Source: Solwaraspora sp. WMMD792
GTDB lineage: Bacteria; Actinomycetota; Actinomycetes; Mycobacteriales; Micromonosporaceae
Length of the DNA: 64,000 nt
Direction: 5' to 3'
Assembly: GCF_029626105.1 (NCBI RefSeq)
Contig: NZ_JARUBH010000009.1
Location: 1,612,001 to 1,676,000 of the forward strand
The stretch's first letter is position 1, and every line of letters starts with the position of its first letter. The notes under the pieces were generated by a model. That model was not told the DNA's origin. It was given only the letters and a program-made list of their open reading frames with translations, and ran no database searches. Of the stretch, positions 27,804 to 37,346 are shown in pieces. Position numbers and translations under genes: made by a program.

Positions 27804-28754
27804 TCAGGACTGGCCGGCGGTGCCGTCGGTGCCCTCCGCGTCCGGCTCGGTGGCCGACGGGTCGGTGGTGGCCGGTGCCGAGGTGCTCGGGTCGGTCGAC
27901 GGGGTCGCCTCGGTCTCGTCGGCCCCGATCGGCTCGCCGACGGTCAGGCTCTGGATGACCACGTCGGTCTCCGGCTTCACCTGGGCGCCGGCGGCGTTGT
28001 TCACCAGTGGGAGAGCGCCGATCGCCTCGACCGTTTCCATCCCCGAGGTCACCTTCCCGATGATCGGGTACGAGGGGAACTCGGTGGTGTAGTCCTCGAA
28101 GAAGATCTTGAACTGGCTGCCGTTGGTGCCCTGCGGCACGCCGACCGCGGCGACCGTACCGGCCGGGTAGAGCGGCGGATGGTCGGCCAGCGCCTCCGTC
28201 GGGTCGGCCGACGGGTCCAGCTGCGGCGAGACCGGCACGTTCTCGCTGAAGTACGAGTACGTCGGCCCGCCCTGTCCGGTGCCGGTCGGGTCGCCGCACA
28301 GGATCGCGCCCTCGTCGGTGATCTCGTGGCAGGTCGTGTCGTCGAAGAAGTTGCGGCTGGCCAGGTGGGCGAAGTTGGCGGCGGCGCAGGGCGCGGCGGC
28401 CAGGTCGAGCTCGACGGTGATCGGCTCACCCTGGTTGGTGGTGATCGTCATCGGCTGGACCCCCCGGTGCGGCGGGTCGGTGGTCTCCGGCATGCCGACG
28501 TCGGTGAGGTTGCTGTTGGCGGCCGTGTCCTGCGGGGTCCAGGTGCAGATGCCGGCGGCCTCCGGGGTCTCCGGTTCGCCCTCGAAGGCGCCGAGCGCCC
28601 AGGCCGAGCCGCCGGCGATGAGCAGCAGCGCGAGGCCGGCGCCCACGCCGGCGCGGATCCGCCGCTTGCGCCGGGCCGCGGCGGCACGCCGGGCCATCTG
28701 CCGGTCGAGCTTCGCCCGCGCCAATTTGCGCTGCCGGTCCCTGCTGGAGGCCAC
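27804..28754 (-). CDS. Membrane-anchored cyclophilin-type peptidyl-prolyl isomerase, paralogue
   Basis: A 316-residue paralogue of the next gene with the same build: charged N-terminal helix, one transmembrane segment (AGVGAGLALLLIAGGSAWAL), linker, and a cyclophilin domain (FAHLASRNFFDDTTCHEITD, GSQFKIFFEDY). Its domain is less canonical: the catalytic-site phenylalanine run is altered and a Pro/Asp-rich insertion (about residues 190-215) is present. It ends in an acidic Thr/Ser/Pro tail. GGGGAG precedes the GTG at 28754. The tandem pair probably arose by duplication. Confidence 0.87.
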   Translation of the reverse strand: MASSRDRQRKLARAKLDRQMARRAAAARRKRRIRAGVGAGLALLLIAGGSAWALGAFEGEPETPEAAGICTWTPQDTAANSNLTDVGMPETTDPPHRGVQPMTITTNQGEPITVELDLAAAPCAAANFAHLASRNFFDDTTCHEITDEGAILCGDPTGTGQGGPTYSYFSENVPVSPQLDPSADPTEALADHPPLYPAGTVAAVGVPQGTNGSQFKIFFEDYTTEFPSYPIIGKVTSGMETVEAIGALPLVNNAAGAQVKPETDVVIQSLTVGEPIGADETEATPSTDPSTSAPATTDPSATEPDAEGTDGTAGQS

Positions 28755-29058
28755 CCGCGCTCCCCTTTCCTGATCGTCCCTGCGCCGTGCGGCGGGTCGG
28801 TACGTGTCCTGCGGAGGGCGTGCCGGACCCGGGCGCCATTGCGGTGCGCCACGCCACACGCCCGCAAGAGTGTACGGGTATCGGCTGGGAAAATGTTGTA
28901 CGAGGTCCGCTCCGTATCCAATCGGAGATCATCGCTGCCGTCACGGCCTGGGCAGGGCCGGCGGGTGTGCCCTGGCGGCCCGGCGTGTCATGGCGGCTAG
29001 GCTCGACGAGGAGACGATTCCGGCGGCCCGCGCGGGCCGGCCTACCGAGAGGAGAGGC

Positions 29059-29808
29059 GTGCTCATCACCGGCTTCCCGGCGCAGGCGTTCGGCACCAAC
29101 TGCTACGTGGTGGCCGCCGGGCCGGGTGAGCAGTGCGTCGTCGTCGATCCCGGCATCGGGGTGCTCGACCAGCTGGACCAGGTGCTGGCCGAGCACCGGC
29201 TGCATCCGGCGGCGGTGCTGCTCACCCACGGCCATGTTGACCACACCTTCTCGGTCGCGCCGGTCTGTGGGGCGCGTGGCATCACCGCGTACGTGCATCC
29301 GGGCGACCGGGAGTTGCTGGCCGACCCGGCGAAGGGCCTGTCGGCGGACCTGGCGGCGATGTTCGGCGGCCGGCTGCCGTACAGCGAACCGGACGACGTG
29401 GCCGAGCTGACCGACGGTGCCACGCTGGTGCTCGCCGGGTTGGAGATCACTGTCGACCACGCCCCCGGTCACACCGGAGGCTCGGTGCTGTTCCGACTGC
29501 CCGGCGCCGGCTCGCCCTGGGAGGCCGAGCAGGTCTGCCTCTCCGGTGACGTGCTGTTCGCCGGCTCGATCGGCCGTACCGATCTGCCCGGCGGCAGCAT
29601 GCCGACGATGTTGACCAGCCTGCGCGACAAGGTCCTGCCGTTGGCCGACGACACCGTGGTGCTGCCCGGCCACGGCCCGGCCACCACCATCGGCCGGGAG
29701 CGCATGAGCAACCCCTATCTCCAGGAGGTCGCCCGCGCGGCCGCGCCCCACCTGCACGAGGCCGCCGGCGGCTGCACCGCCGCCCCGGCCCGACGTACCG
29801 GACTGTGA
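29059..29808 (+). CDS. MBL-fold hydrolase, glyoxalase II-like
   Basis: A 249-residue metallo-beta-lactamase-fold enzyme with the metal motif THGHVDHTF, a downstream DHAPGHTGGS and LSGDVLFAGSIGRTDLPGGS, all typical of hydroxyacylglutathione hydrolase-like proteins. Actinobacteria use mycothiol, so the natural thioester is uncertain. The GTG at 29059 follows GAGAGGAGAGG. It lies 13 nt before hisS, the same pairing as in mycobacteria. Confidence 0.88.
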   Translation: MLITGFPAQAFGTNCYVVAAGPGEQCVVVDPGIGVLDQLDQVLAEHRLHPAAVLLTHGHVDHTFSVAPVCGARGITAYVHPGDRELLADPAKGLSADLAAMFGGRLPYSEPDDVAELTDGATLVLAGLEITVDHAPGHTGGSVLFRLPGAGSPWEAEQVCLSGDVLFAGSIGRTDLPGGSMPTMLTSLRDKVLPLADDTVVLPGHGPATTIGRERMSNPYLQEVARAAAPHLHEAAGGCTAAPARRTGL

Positions 29809-29821
29809 CAAGGACACCTTG

Positions 29822-31162
29822 ATGAGCAAGCCCAGGCCGATCTCCGGCTTCCCGGAGTGGTCGCCCCCGCAGCGGATGATCGAGCAGTACGTCATCGACC
29901 GGCTGCGGCACACCTTCGAGCTGTACGGGTTCGCGCCGCTGGAGACCCGCGCGGTGGAGCCGCTGGACCAGCTGCTGCGCAAGGGGGAGACCTCGAAGGA
30001 GGTCTACCTGCTGCGCCGGCTGCAGGCCGATCCGGACGCGCAGGCCGGTGACGACGCCCTCGGGCTGCACTTCGACCTGACCGTGCCGTTCGCCCGCTAC
30101 GTGCTGGAGAACGCCGGCAAACTGCAGTTCCCGTTCCGCCGCTACCAGATCCAGAAGGTGTGGCGCGGCGAACGGCCACAGGAAGGGCGCTACCGCGAGT
30201 TCCTGCAGGCCGACATCGACATCGTCGACCGCGACGAGCTGGCCCCGCACCACGAGGCCGAGCTGCCGCTTGTCATCGGCGACGCGCTGGCCAGCCTGCC
30301 GATCCCGCCGGTGCGGATCCAGGTGAACAACCGCAAGGTCTGCGAGGGCTTCTACCGGGGGATCGGGCTGACCGACCCGGACGCGGCGCTGCGGGCGATC
30401 GACAAACTGGACAAGGTCGGCCCGCAGCGGGTGGCCGAGCTGCTGGCCGAGACGGCCGGTGCGAGCGACAGCCAGGCCAAGGCCTGCCTGTCGCTGGCGG
30501 AGATCTCCGCGCCGGACGTCTCGGTCGCCGACGCGGTACGCGGCCTCGGCGTCGAGCACCCGTTGCTCGATGAAGGGCTCACCGAGCTGGTCGCGGTGCT
30601 GGAGACGGCGGCCGCGCACGCGCCCGGCCTGTGCGTCGCCGACCTGCGCATCGCCCGGGGTCTGGACTACTACACCGGCACGGTCTACGAGACCCAGCTG
30701 CAGGGGTACGAGCGGTTCGGCTCGATCTGCTCGGGTGGCCGCTACGACGATCTCGCCTCGGCCGGGGCGGACCGCTTCCCTGGCGTGGGCATCTCGATCG
30801 GGGTGTCCCGGCTGCTGGGGCTGCTGTTCGGCGCCGACGCGCTGGCCATCTCCCGGCCGGTGCCGACCTGCGTACTGGTGGCGCTGCCGGCCGAGTCCGA
30901 CCGGCCGGCCGGCAACCGGGTGGCCGACGCGCTGCGTCGGCGGGGGATCGCCGCGGAGGTGTCGCCGTCGGCGGCCAAGTTCGGCAAGCAGATCCGGTAC
31001 GCGCAGCGCCGTGACATCCCGTACGTCTGGTTCCTCGGGGTCGACGGTGAGTCGGACAGCGTCAAGGACATCCGTTCGGGGGATCAGGTGTCGGCAGCTG
31101 CGGACGCCTGGTCACCGCCGTCAGCGGACCTCCGACCGGTGGTGACCGGCCGGTCGACATAG
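29822..31162 (+). CDS. hisS: Histidyl-tRNA synthetase
   Basis: A 446-residue class II synthetase. Visible are motif 1/2 regions (YGFAPLETRAVEPL, FRRYQIQKVWRGERPQ), the His A signature ARGLDYYTGTVYE (as IARGLDYYTG) and the anticodon-binding domain near the C-terminus. The ATG at 29822 is preceded by AAGGA; a TTG directly before it is less likely. Confidence 0.96.
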   Translation: MSKPRPISGFPEWSPPQRMIEQYVIDRLRHTFELYGFAPLETRAVEPLDQLLRKGETSKEVYLLRRLQADPDAQAGDDALGLHFDLTVPFARYVLENAGKLQFPFRRYQIQKVWRGERPQEGRYREFLQADIDIVDRDELAPHHEAELPLVIGDALASLPIPPVRIQVNNRKVCEGFYRGIGLTDPDAALRAIDKLDKVGPQRVAELLAETAGASDSQAKACLSLAEISAPDVSVADAVRGLGVEHPLLDEGLTELVAVLETAAAHAPGLCVADLRIARGLDYYTGTVYETQLQGYERFGSICSGGRYDDLASAGADRFPGVGISIGVSRLLGLLFGADALAISRPVPTCVLVALPAESDRPAGNRVADALRRRGIAAEVSPSAAKFGKQIRYAQRRDIPYVWFLGVDGESDSVKDIRSGDQVSAAADAWSPPSADLRPVVTGRST

Positions 31163-31221
31163 CGGACATACGGCGGTGATAGCCGCAAGATCGTCGGGGA
31201 GAGTGGCGGTGCGGCGCGACA

Positions 31222-31258
31222 TAACCTACGGTTGCGTAAGTTACGCAGTCGTAGGTTA
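31222..31258. promoter_or_regulatory. 37-bp near-perfect palindromic operator
   Basis: Symmetric around 31240: outer arms TAACCTACG/CGTAGGTTA (31222-31230 and 31250-31258) and inner arms TGCGTAA/TTACGCA (31233-31239 and 31241-31247), so 16 of 18 pairs match. It ends 21 bp before the TTG start of the acyl-ACP desaturase gene, the right place for a repressor site (TetR-type dyads look like this). Confidence 0.7.
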
Positions 31259-31279
31259 CCCCCGGTAGGGAGAACGTCG

Positions 31280-32221
31280 TTGACCGTCGCCACCACCACC
31301 CCGATGTCCCAGACCGCGCTGCTCGTCGAGCTCGAACCGGTGGTCGCCGAGAACCTCGACCGACACCTCGGCCTGGCCAAGGAGTGGTTTCCCCACGAGT
31401 ACGTGCCGTGGAGCGACGGGCGGACCTTCGACGGCCTGCTCGGCGGTGAACCGTGGTCGCCGGAGGACACGCAGATTCCGGACGTCGCCCGTACCGCTCT
31501 GATCGTCAACCTGCTCACCGAGGACAACCTGCCCTCGTACCACCGCGAGATCGCCACCCTGTTCGGTCGCGACGGCGCCTGGGGCACCTGGGTGCACCGG
31601 TGGACCGCCGAGGAGGGTCGGCACGGCATCGCCATCCGGGACTACCTCACCGTCACCCGGGCGGTGGATCCGGTCGCGCTGGAGCGGGCCCGGATGGTGC
31701 ACATGTCCAACGGGTACGCCAACCAGCACGACGACGAGGTGCTGCACTCGCTGGCGTACGTGTCGTTCCAGGAGCTGGCCACCCGGATCTCGCACCGCAA
31801 CACCGGCCGGGCCACCGGTGACCCGCTCTGTGAGCGGCTGCTGGCCCGGGTCGCCGCCGACGAGAACCTGCACATGATGTTCTACCGCAACCTGCTCGGC
31901 GCGGCGTTCGAACTGGCGCCGAGTCAGGCGATGCGGGCGGTGGCGGACGTGGTCGCCGACTTCCAGATGCCGGGCGTGGGCATCGAGGGTTTCGCCCGAA
32001 AGTCGGTGGCGATCGCCATGGCCGGCATCTACGACCTGCGGCAGCACCGCGACGAGGTGCTTGCGCCGGTGCTGCGCCAGTGGGACATCTGGAACGTCAC
32101 CGGGCTGGACGCCGACGGCGAGGCGGCCCGGGACCAGATCGCCGCGCAGATGACCCAACTGGACACCACGGCGTCCCGATTCGAGGCCCGGCGGGAGGAG
32201 CGGCGCGCCCGCGGCCGGTGA
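31280..32221 (+). CDS. Acyl-ACP desaturase (ferritin-like di-iron)
   Basis: A 313-residue soluble stearoyl-ACP desaturase homologue, as in mycobacterial DesA proteins, introducing a double bond into acyl-ACP. Di-iron ligands are visible in two ExxH motifs, EEGRH (as TAEEGRHGIAIRDYL) and DENLH (AADENLHMMFYRN), with further Glu in SFQELATRISH and near the N-terminus. The TTG at 31280 has GGGAG 7 nt upstream; an ATG at 31304 is the alternative. Its promoter region carries a 37-bp palindrome, so expression is probably repressor-controlled. Confidence 0.88.
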   Translation: MTVATTTPMSQTALLVELEPVVAENLDRHLGLAKEWFPHEYVPWSDGRTFDGLLGGEPWSPEDTQIPDVARTALIVNLLTEDNLPSYHREIATLFGRDGAWGTWVHRWTAEEGRHGIAIRDYLTVTRAVDPVALERARMVHMSNGYANQHDDEVLHSLAYVSFQELATRISHRNTGRATGDPLCERLLARVAADENLHMMFYRNLLGAAFELAPSQAMRAVADVVADFQMPGVGIEGFARKSVAIAMAGIYDLRQHRDEVLAPVLRQWDIWNVTGLDADGEAARDQIAAQMTQLDTTASRFEARREERRARGR

Positions 32222-32256
32222 GTCCTGTCGCGGCACTTCGCGAACGATGAGATACG

Positions 32257-32284
32257 GGTCCCGTGGCTGGTCGGCCACGGGACC
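32257..32284. terminator. Terminator after the desaturase gene
   Basis: Perfect 11-bp arms (32257-32267 and 32274-32284), 6-nt loop, followed by TTCGTCG; likely terminates the desaturase transcript. Confidence 0.65.
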
Positions 32285-32362
32285 TTCGTCGTGTGTGGCC
32301 CGTCCACCGTGTCCGTCCGGTCTGTCGACCGCACAGCCGTTCAGGTTCGTTGTGAGACGGGC

Positions 32363-32401
32363 TTAACGCGTTGGAAATCGATGGGTCAAGATTTATGAAA
32401 C
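32363..32401 (+). promoter_or_regulatory. Double GlnR-box-like site upstream of urtA
   Basis: The actinobacterial GlnR consensus is GTnAC-N6-GAAAC repeated at about 22-bp spacing. Here TTAAC (32363-32367), N6, GAAAT (32374-32378), N6, GTCAA (32385-32389), N7, GAAAC (32397-32401) give an a-b-a-b array with 17 of 20 half-site positions matching if n is ignored. It lies 51 bp before the urtA start, and urea transport is a known GlnR-controlled function. Confidence 0.65.
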
Positions 32402-32452
32402 TCGGCCTCCCTACGTTTCGTGGCACCACGACTTCGGCTGAAGGGGAGTTGG

Positions 32453-33679
32453 ATGCCACGACGCTTCCGGGGCGGCCTCGCCGCACTCTGTATATTGTCG
32501 ACATTGGTTGCCGCGACCGCCTGCGCAGAGGACCCCACGTCCTCGGCCGGTGGCGGCGGTGACTCCGACACCATCAAGGTCGGTATCCTGCACTCGCTGA
32601 GCGGCACCATGGCGATCAGCGAGGTCACCGTACGCGACGCAGAGTTGCTCGCGATCGAGGAGATCAACGCCGCCGGTGGCGTGCTGGGCAAGCAGATCGA
32701 ACCCGTCGTCGAGGACGGCGCGTCGGACTGGCCCACCTTCGCCGAGAAGGCGCAGAAGCTCATATCCCAGGACAAGGTCGCCACCGTCTTCGGTGGCTGG
32801 ACGTCGGCCAGCCGCAAGGCGATGCTGCCGGTCTTCGAGCGCAACAAGGCGCTGCTGTGGTACCCGGTGCAGTACGAAGGGCTGGAGAGCTCCGAGTACA
32901 TCTTCTACACCGGGGCCACCACCAACCAGCAGATCGTCCCGGCCCTGGACTACCTCGCCGAGCAGGGTCACCAGACGATCTTCCTGGTCGGCAGCGACTA
33001 CGTCTTCCCGCGTACCGCCAACAAGATCATCACCGCGTACGCCGAGGCCAACGGCATGCAGATCGTCGGCGAGGAGTACACCCCGCTGGGCCACACCGAG
33101 TACAGCACCGTGGTCAACAAGCTGCAGCAGGCCCAGCCCGACGCGGTGTTCAACACCCTCAACGGCGACAGCAACGTCGCCTTCTTCAAGCAGTTGACCA
33201 GCGTCGGCGTCACCGCCGAGACGATGCCGACCGTGTCTGTCAGCGTCGCCGAGGAGGAGGTCGTCGGCATCGGTCCGGACAACGTCGCCGGCCACCTGGT
33301 GGCCTGGAACTACTACCAGACCACCGAAGGCGAGCGGAACACCGCCTTCGTCGAGGCGTTCAAGGCCAAGTACGGCGCGGAGAAGGTCACCTCCGACCCG
33401 ATGGAGGCCGGCTACAACGCGGTCTACCTGTGGGCGGCGGCGGTCGAGGCGGCCGGCAGCACCGACGTCGAGGCGGTCAAGGAGGCCGCTGGCGGGATCA
33501 GCATCGAGGCCCCGGAAGGCACCGTCACCATCGACGGCGACAACCAGCACGTCTACAAGACAGCCAGGATCGGCGTGGTGCAGCCCGACGGCCAGATCCA
33601 GGAGGTGTGGAACTCCGGCGAACCGATCAAGCCGGACCCGTACCTGACCGGCTACGACTGGGCCGAAGGCCTGTCGTAA
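32453..33679 (+). CDS. urtA: Urea ABC transporter substrate-binding lipoprotein
   Basis: A 408-residue branched-chain-amino-acid-type binding protein of the urea (UrtA/FmdD) group: lipobox VAATAC, then [30 protein letters not shown] and the [20 protein letters not shown] block typical of urea binders. The ATG at 32453 has AAGGGGAG just upstream. It is the first gene of urtABCDE and is preceded by GlnR-like boxes, fitting induction by nitrogen limitation. Confidence 0.93.
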   Translation: MPRRFRGGLAALCILSTLVAATACAEDPTSSAGGGGDSDTIKVGILHSLSGTMAISEVTVRDAELLAIEEINAAGGVLGKQIEPVVEDGASDWPTFAEKAQKLISQDKVATVFGGWTSASRKAMLPVFERNKALLWYPVQYEGLESSEYIFYTGATTNQQIVPALDYLAEQGHQTIFLVGSDYVFPRTANKIITAYAEANGMQIVGEEYTPLGHTEYSTVVNKLQQAQPDAVFNTLNGDSNVAFFKQLTSVGVTAETMPTVSVSVAEEEVVGIGPDNVAGHLVAWNYYQTTEGERNTAFVEAFKAKYGAEKVTSDPMEAGYNAVYLWAAAVEAAGSTDVEAVKEAAGGISIEAPEGTVTIDGDNQHVYKTARIGVVQPDGQIQEVWNSGEPIKPDPYLTGYDWAEGLS

Positions 33680-33712
33680 CAGGCCGGTAGCAAGCGGAGG
33701 GAGGTGCCCGCC

Positions 33713-34588
33713 ATGGCGGTACTCAACCAACTGGTCATCGGCGCGAGCATCGGAGCGGTGCTGCTCCTGATCGCGCTGGGACTGACGTTCACCTTCGGAC
33801 AGATGGGCGTCATCAACATGGCCCACGGGGAGTTCATCCTGGCGGGCGCCTACACCGCGTACATGATGCAGGGGCTGGTCGGGGCGCAGGCCGTCCCGGC
33901 CGCCCTGCCGGTCGCGTTCCTCATCGCCGGCACCATGGGCCTGATCCTGGAACGACTGGTGATCCGGCGGTTCTACGGCCGGCCGCTGGACACCCTGCTG
34001 CTCACCTTCGGGGTCAGTTTGATCCTGCAGCAACTGGCCCGGGACATCTTCGGTGCGCCCAACGTGCAGGTCACCGCGCCCGGCTGGCTGACCGGCGGGA
34101 TCGACGTGGCCGGCGTACAGCTGCCGTACAACCGGATCTTCATCATGACCCTCGCGGTCGGCTGCGTGGTGGCGATCTCCCTCTACCTGAGCAAACTGTC
34201 CTACGGCCGACGGATGCGGGCGGTGATGCAGAACCGGGAGCTGGCCGCGGTGACCGGGGTGGCCACCCAGCGGGTCGACCAGCTCACCTTCTTCATCGGC
34301 TCCGGCCTGGCCGGCGTCGCCGGGGTGGCGCTCACCCTGATCGGCCCGGTCGGCCCGTCGCTGGGCACCTACTACATCGTGGACGCGTTCCTCGTCGTCG
34401 TCGCCGGGGGGCTCGGACAGCTGCGCGGGGCGGTGATCGCGGCGGTCGCCCTCGGCGTGATCAACAGCTTCGTCGAATTCTGGACCGATGCGAGTCTGGC
34501 CAAGGTGGTGGTCTTCGCGGTGATCGTGGCCTTCCTCCAGTTCCGTCCGCAGGGCATGTTCGTCCTCCGTTCCCGGGCGCTGACATGA
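33713..34588 (+). CDS. urtB: Urea ABC transporter permease UrtB
   Basis: A 291-residue LivH-type permease with about eight membrane helices and the signatures GQMGVINMAHGEFILAGAY and FLVVVAGGLGQLRGAVIAA. The ATG at 33713 is preferred because GGAGGGAGG lies 8 nt upstream. The end overlaps urtC (ATGA). Confidence 0.93.
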   Translation: MAVLNQLVIGASIGAVLLLIALGLTFTFGQMGVINMAHGEFILAGAYTAYMMQGLVGAQAVPAALPVAFLIAGTMGLILERLVIRRFYGRPLDTLLLTFGVSLILQQLARDIFGAPNVQVTAPGWLTGGIDVAGVQLPYNRIFIMTLAVGCVVAISLYLSKLSYGRRMRAVMQNRELAAVTGVATQRVDQLTFFIGSGLAGVAGVALTLIGPVGPSLGTYYIVDAFLVVVAGGLGQLRGAVIAAVALGVINSFVEFWTDASLAKVVVFAVIVAFLQFRPQGMFVLRSRALT

Positions 34589-35799
34589 GCGCCGCCCGGA
34601 CTGCCGACCCCGCCGCCCGGCCGACGGCCCGCTTCGCCGCCCGCCCGGCCGTCCGCTGGCCCGGACCGGTCGGCTTCGTCGCCGTCGGCGTGCTGCTGCT
34701 GGTCGTGGCACCGCTGGTGCTCAGCCCGTTCCGGCTCGACCTGCTGGCCAAGTACCTCTGCTACGCGATCGTCGCGGTCGGCATCTACCTGGCCTGGGGG
34801 CGCGGCGGCATGCTGACCCTCGGCCAGGGCGTGTTCTTCGGCCTCGGCGGCTACGCGATGGGCATGCACCTCAAACTCGCCGACGCCGGCGAGGGCAATC
34901 TGCCCGACTTCATGGTGTGGAGCGGCGTGGAGACCCTGCCGGCCATCTGGGGGCCGTTCCGCAACCCGGCGTTCGCCCTGGTCATGGTGGTGGTGCTGCC
35001 CACCGTGGTGGCGCTGATCCTGGGCACCCTGGTGTTCCGCCAGCGGGTGCGCGGCGCCTACTTCGCTGTACTGTCCCAGGCCCTGGCCGCCGCGTTCGTG
35101 ATCCTGCTGGTCGGCCAGCAGGGCCTTACCGGCGGCACCAACGGCCTGACCAACGTGCAGTTCTTCTTCGGCCTCGACCTGTACGACCCGGCGCAGAAAC
35201 GGATCGTCTACTACGTCGCCGTCGGCGCGCTCGGCCTGGTGTTCCTCGCCGCCTGGCAGCTCACCCACAGCCGGTTCGGCAAGCTGCTGGTCGCCATCCG
35301 CGACGGCGAGGACCGGGTCCGGTTCCTCGGCTACGACCCGGCCGTGGTGAAGACCATCGTGTACGCGCTGTCGGCGGCCATGGCCGGGATCGCCGGCGCG
35401 CTGTTCGTGCCGGTGGTCGGCATCCTCGGCCCCGCCGACCTCGGCGTCGTACCGTCGATCGAGATGCTGGTCGCGGTCGCCATCGGCGGGCGGTTCTCGC
35501 TGGTCGGTGCGGTCGGCGGGGCGATTCTGTTCAACTACGGCAGTACGGTGCTCAGCGAGCAGTGGCCGTCCGGCTGGCTCTATCTGCTCGGTGGCCTGTT
35601 CATCGCGGTGATGATGTGGGCGCCGCGCGGCCTCGCCGGGCTACTCGCCGATGGCTGGGCGGCGGTACGGCACCGCTGGCCCGGCCGTGCCGGACCGGCC
35701 GCACCGGTCTCCCCGGCGGCCGCCACGGAAGGCGCGGCCACCGACGCCGCCGGGCGACCGGCGGAGACCACCGTCGGGGTCGGAGGTGCGAAACCGTGA
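34585..35799 (+). CDS. urtC: Urea ABC transporter permease UrtC
   Basis: A 404-residue LivM-type permease. After a basic cytoplasmic N-terminus come about ten hydrophobic segments with YAIVAVGIYLAWGRGGMLTL, TGGTNGLTNVQ and the EAA-like loop GEDRVRFLGYDPA. The C-terminus carries an Ala/Pro/Thr-rich tail. The ATG overlaps urtB and the stop overlaps urtD. Confidence 0.93.
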   Translation: MSAARTADPAARPTARFAARPAVRWPGPVGFVAVGVLLLVVAPLVLSPFRLDLLAKYLCYAIVAVGIYLAWGRGGMLTLGQGVFFGLGGYAMGMHLKLADAGEGNLPDFMVWSGVETLPAIWGPFRNPAFALVMVVVLPTVVALILGTLVFRQRVRGAYFAVLSQALAAAFVILLVGQQGLTGGTNGLTNVQFFFGLDLYDPAQKRIVYYVAVGALGLVFLAAWQLTHSRFGKLLVAIRDGEDRVRFLGYDPAVVKTIVYALSAAMAGIAGALFVPVVGILGPADLGVVPSIEMLVAVAIGGRFSLVGAVGGAILFNYGSTVLSEQWPSGWLYLLGGLFIAVMMWAPRGLAGLLADGWAAVRHRWPGRAGPAAPVSPAAATEGAATDAAGRPAETTVGVGGAKP

Positions 35800-36617
35800 G
35801 CGGCAAACTGGAGGTACGCGGCCTCGACGTCGTCTTCGACGGCTTCCGGGCGATCAGCGACCTCGACCTGACAGTCGAGCCGGGGGAGCTGCGCTTCCTG
35901 ATCGGCCCGAACGGTGCCGGCAAGACCACCCTGATCGACGTGGTCACCGGCCGGACCCGCCCGGCGTCCGGGTCGGTGCGGTTCAACGGTCAGGAGCTGG
36001 TCGGCCGCCGCGAGCACCGGATCGTCCGGCTCGGCATCGGCCGGACGTTCCAGACATCGGTGGTCTTCGAGCAGCTCACCGTGCTGGAAAACCTCGACCT
36101 GGCGGCCAGTTTCCGCCGGCGGATGGTCGGCCTGCTGCGTCGCCGACGGGGCGTCTCCGACCAGGTGTCCCGGGCGCTGGACACCACCGGCCTGACCGAC
36201 CTGGCGTACCGGCCGGCCGGGGTGCTCTCCCACGGGCAGCGCCAGTGGCTGGAGATCGGCATGCTGATCGTGCAGCAGCCCAGTCTGCTGCTGCTCGACG
36301 AGCCGGTGGCCGGGATGAGCCGCAGCGAACGGGACCGCACCGGTGAGCTGCTGCGTGAGGTCGCCAAGGACCACACGGTGATGGTGATCGAGCACGACAT
36401 GGAGTTCCTGCGCCGGTTCGCCAGCACCGTCACCGTGCTGCACGAGGGCCGACTGCTCTGCGAGGGCACCGTCGCGCAGGTGCAGGCCGACCCGCGCGTG
36501 CAGCAGGTCTACCTGGGTCGCTCCGGCGAGGACGGCGCCGAACCCGCCGTACCGTCGGCTGTTTCCGCACCGTCGGCTGCTGCCGGACCGTCAGCCGCTC
36601 AGGAGGCGTCGTCGTGA
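35796..36617 (+). CDS. urtD: Urea ABC transporter ATPase UrtD
   Basis: A 273-residue LivG-type ATPase with Walker A GPNGAGKTT, signature-like LSHGQRQWLEIG (the family variant of LSGGQ), Walker B LLLLDEP and switch His in VIEHDM. A Ser/Ala/Pro-rich tail of about 25 residues is unusual. The GTG overlaps the urtC stop by 4 bp. Confidence 0.94.
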   Translation: MSGKLEVRGLDVVFDGFRAISDLDLTVEPGELRFLIGPNGAGKTTLIDVVTGRTRPASGSVRFNGQELVGRREHRIVRLGIGRTFQTSVVFEQLTVLENLDLAASFRRRMVGLLRRRRGVSDQVSRALDTTGLTDLAYRPAGVLSHGQRQWLEIGMLIVQQPSLLLLDEPVAGMSRSERDRTGELLREVAKDHTVMVIEHDMEFLRRFASTVTVLHEGRLLCEGTVAQVQADPRVQQVYLGRSGEDGAEPAVPSAVSAPSAAAGPSAAQEASS

Positions 36618-37315
36618 GTGCCATGTTGACCGTCGAGTCGCTCGACGTCGCGTACGGTCGGGCCCAGGTGCTGTTCGGGGTCGACCTGCAGGCCCCGGCC
36701 GGGTCGCTGGTCTGCGTGATGGGCCGCAACGGGGTCGGCAAGACGACTCTGCTGAAGGCGATCACCGGGGTGCTGCCGGTGCGCTCCGGCCGGGTGACCT
36801 TCGAAGGCCGCGACATCACCAAGCTGCGTACCCACGAACGGGTCCGGCTCGGTCTCGGCTACGTCCCGCAGGGCCACGAGACGTTCCCGCAGCTGACCGT
36901 TGCCGAGAACCTGCAGGTGGCGGTCGAGGCGGCGCGGACCGACAAGGCGGCGGTCGACGAGGCACTGGACCTGTTCCCGGCGCTGCGCGGGCTGCTGCGC
37001 CGCCGGGCCGGGTTCCTCTCCGGCGGCCAGCAGCAGCAGTTGGCGATCGCCCGCGCCCTGGTCACCCGGCCGAAGATGCTGCTGCTCGACGAGCCGACCG
37101 AAGGCATCCAGCCATCGATCATCATCGAGATCGAGGAGGCGATCGAACGGCTGCACACCGAGGCCGGGCTGGCGATCCTGCTGGTCGAGCAGTATCTCGA
37201 ACTGGCGCTGCGGCTGGCCGACCGGTTCGTCATCCTCGACGCCGGTGAGGTGGTCCGGGCCGGCGACAAGGAGGACCTGCGCGACGAGTCGGTCCGCCAA
37301 CTGCTGTCGGTGTGA
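36614..37315 (+). CDS. urtE: Urea ABC transporter ATPase UrtE
   Basis: A 233-residue LivF-type ATPase with Walker A GRNGVGKTT, signature LSGGQQQQLAIARAL, Walker B LLLLDEPTEGIQPS (the TEGIQPSI run is typical of UrtE) and VEQYLELAL. The GTG overlaps the urtD stop; ATG at 36623 is an alternative. It completes a full urea importer. Confidence 0.94.
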   Translation: MSAMLTVESLDVAYGRAQVLFGVDLQAPAGSLVCVMGRNGVGKTTLLKAITGVLPVRSGRVTFEGRDITKLRTHERVRLGLGYVPQGHETFPQLTVAENLQVAVEAARTDKAAVDEALDLFPALRGLLRRRAGFLSGGQQQQLAIARALVTRPKMLLLDEPTEGIQPSIIIEIEEAIERLHTEAGLAILLVEQYLELALRLADRFVILDAGEVVRAGDKEDLRDESVRQLLSV

Positions 37316-37346
37316 CCCAGCCGGCCTGACTCCCTGTCGGCGGTCG

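Noticed and set aside
26938-28299. One 453-codon protein covering the first cyclophilin gene and beyond
   Set aside because: The segment above 27768 overlaps the second cyclophilin gene out of frame and has no protein-like content; GGAGG before the GTG at 27768 defines the real start.
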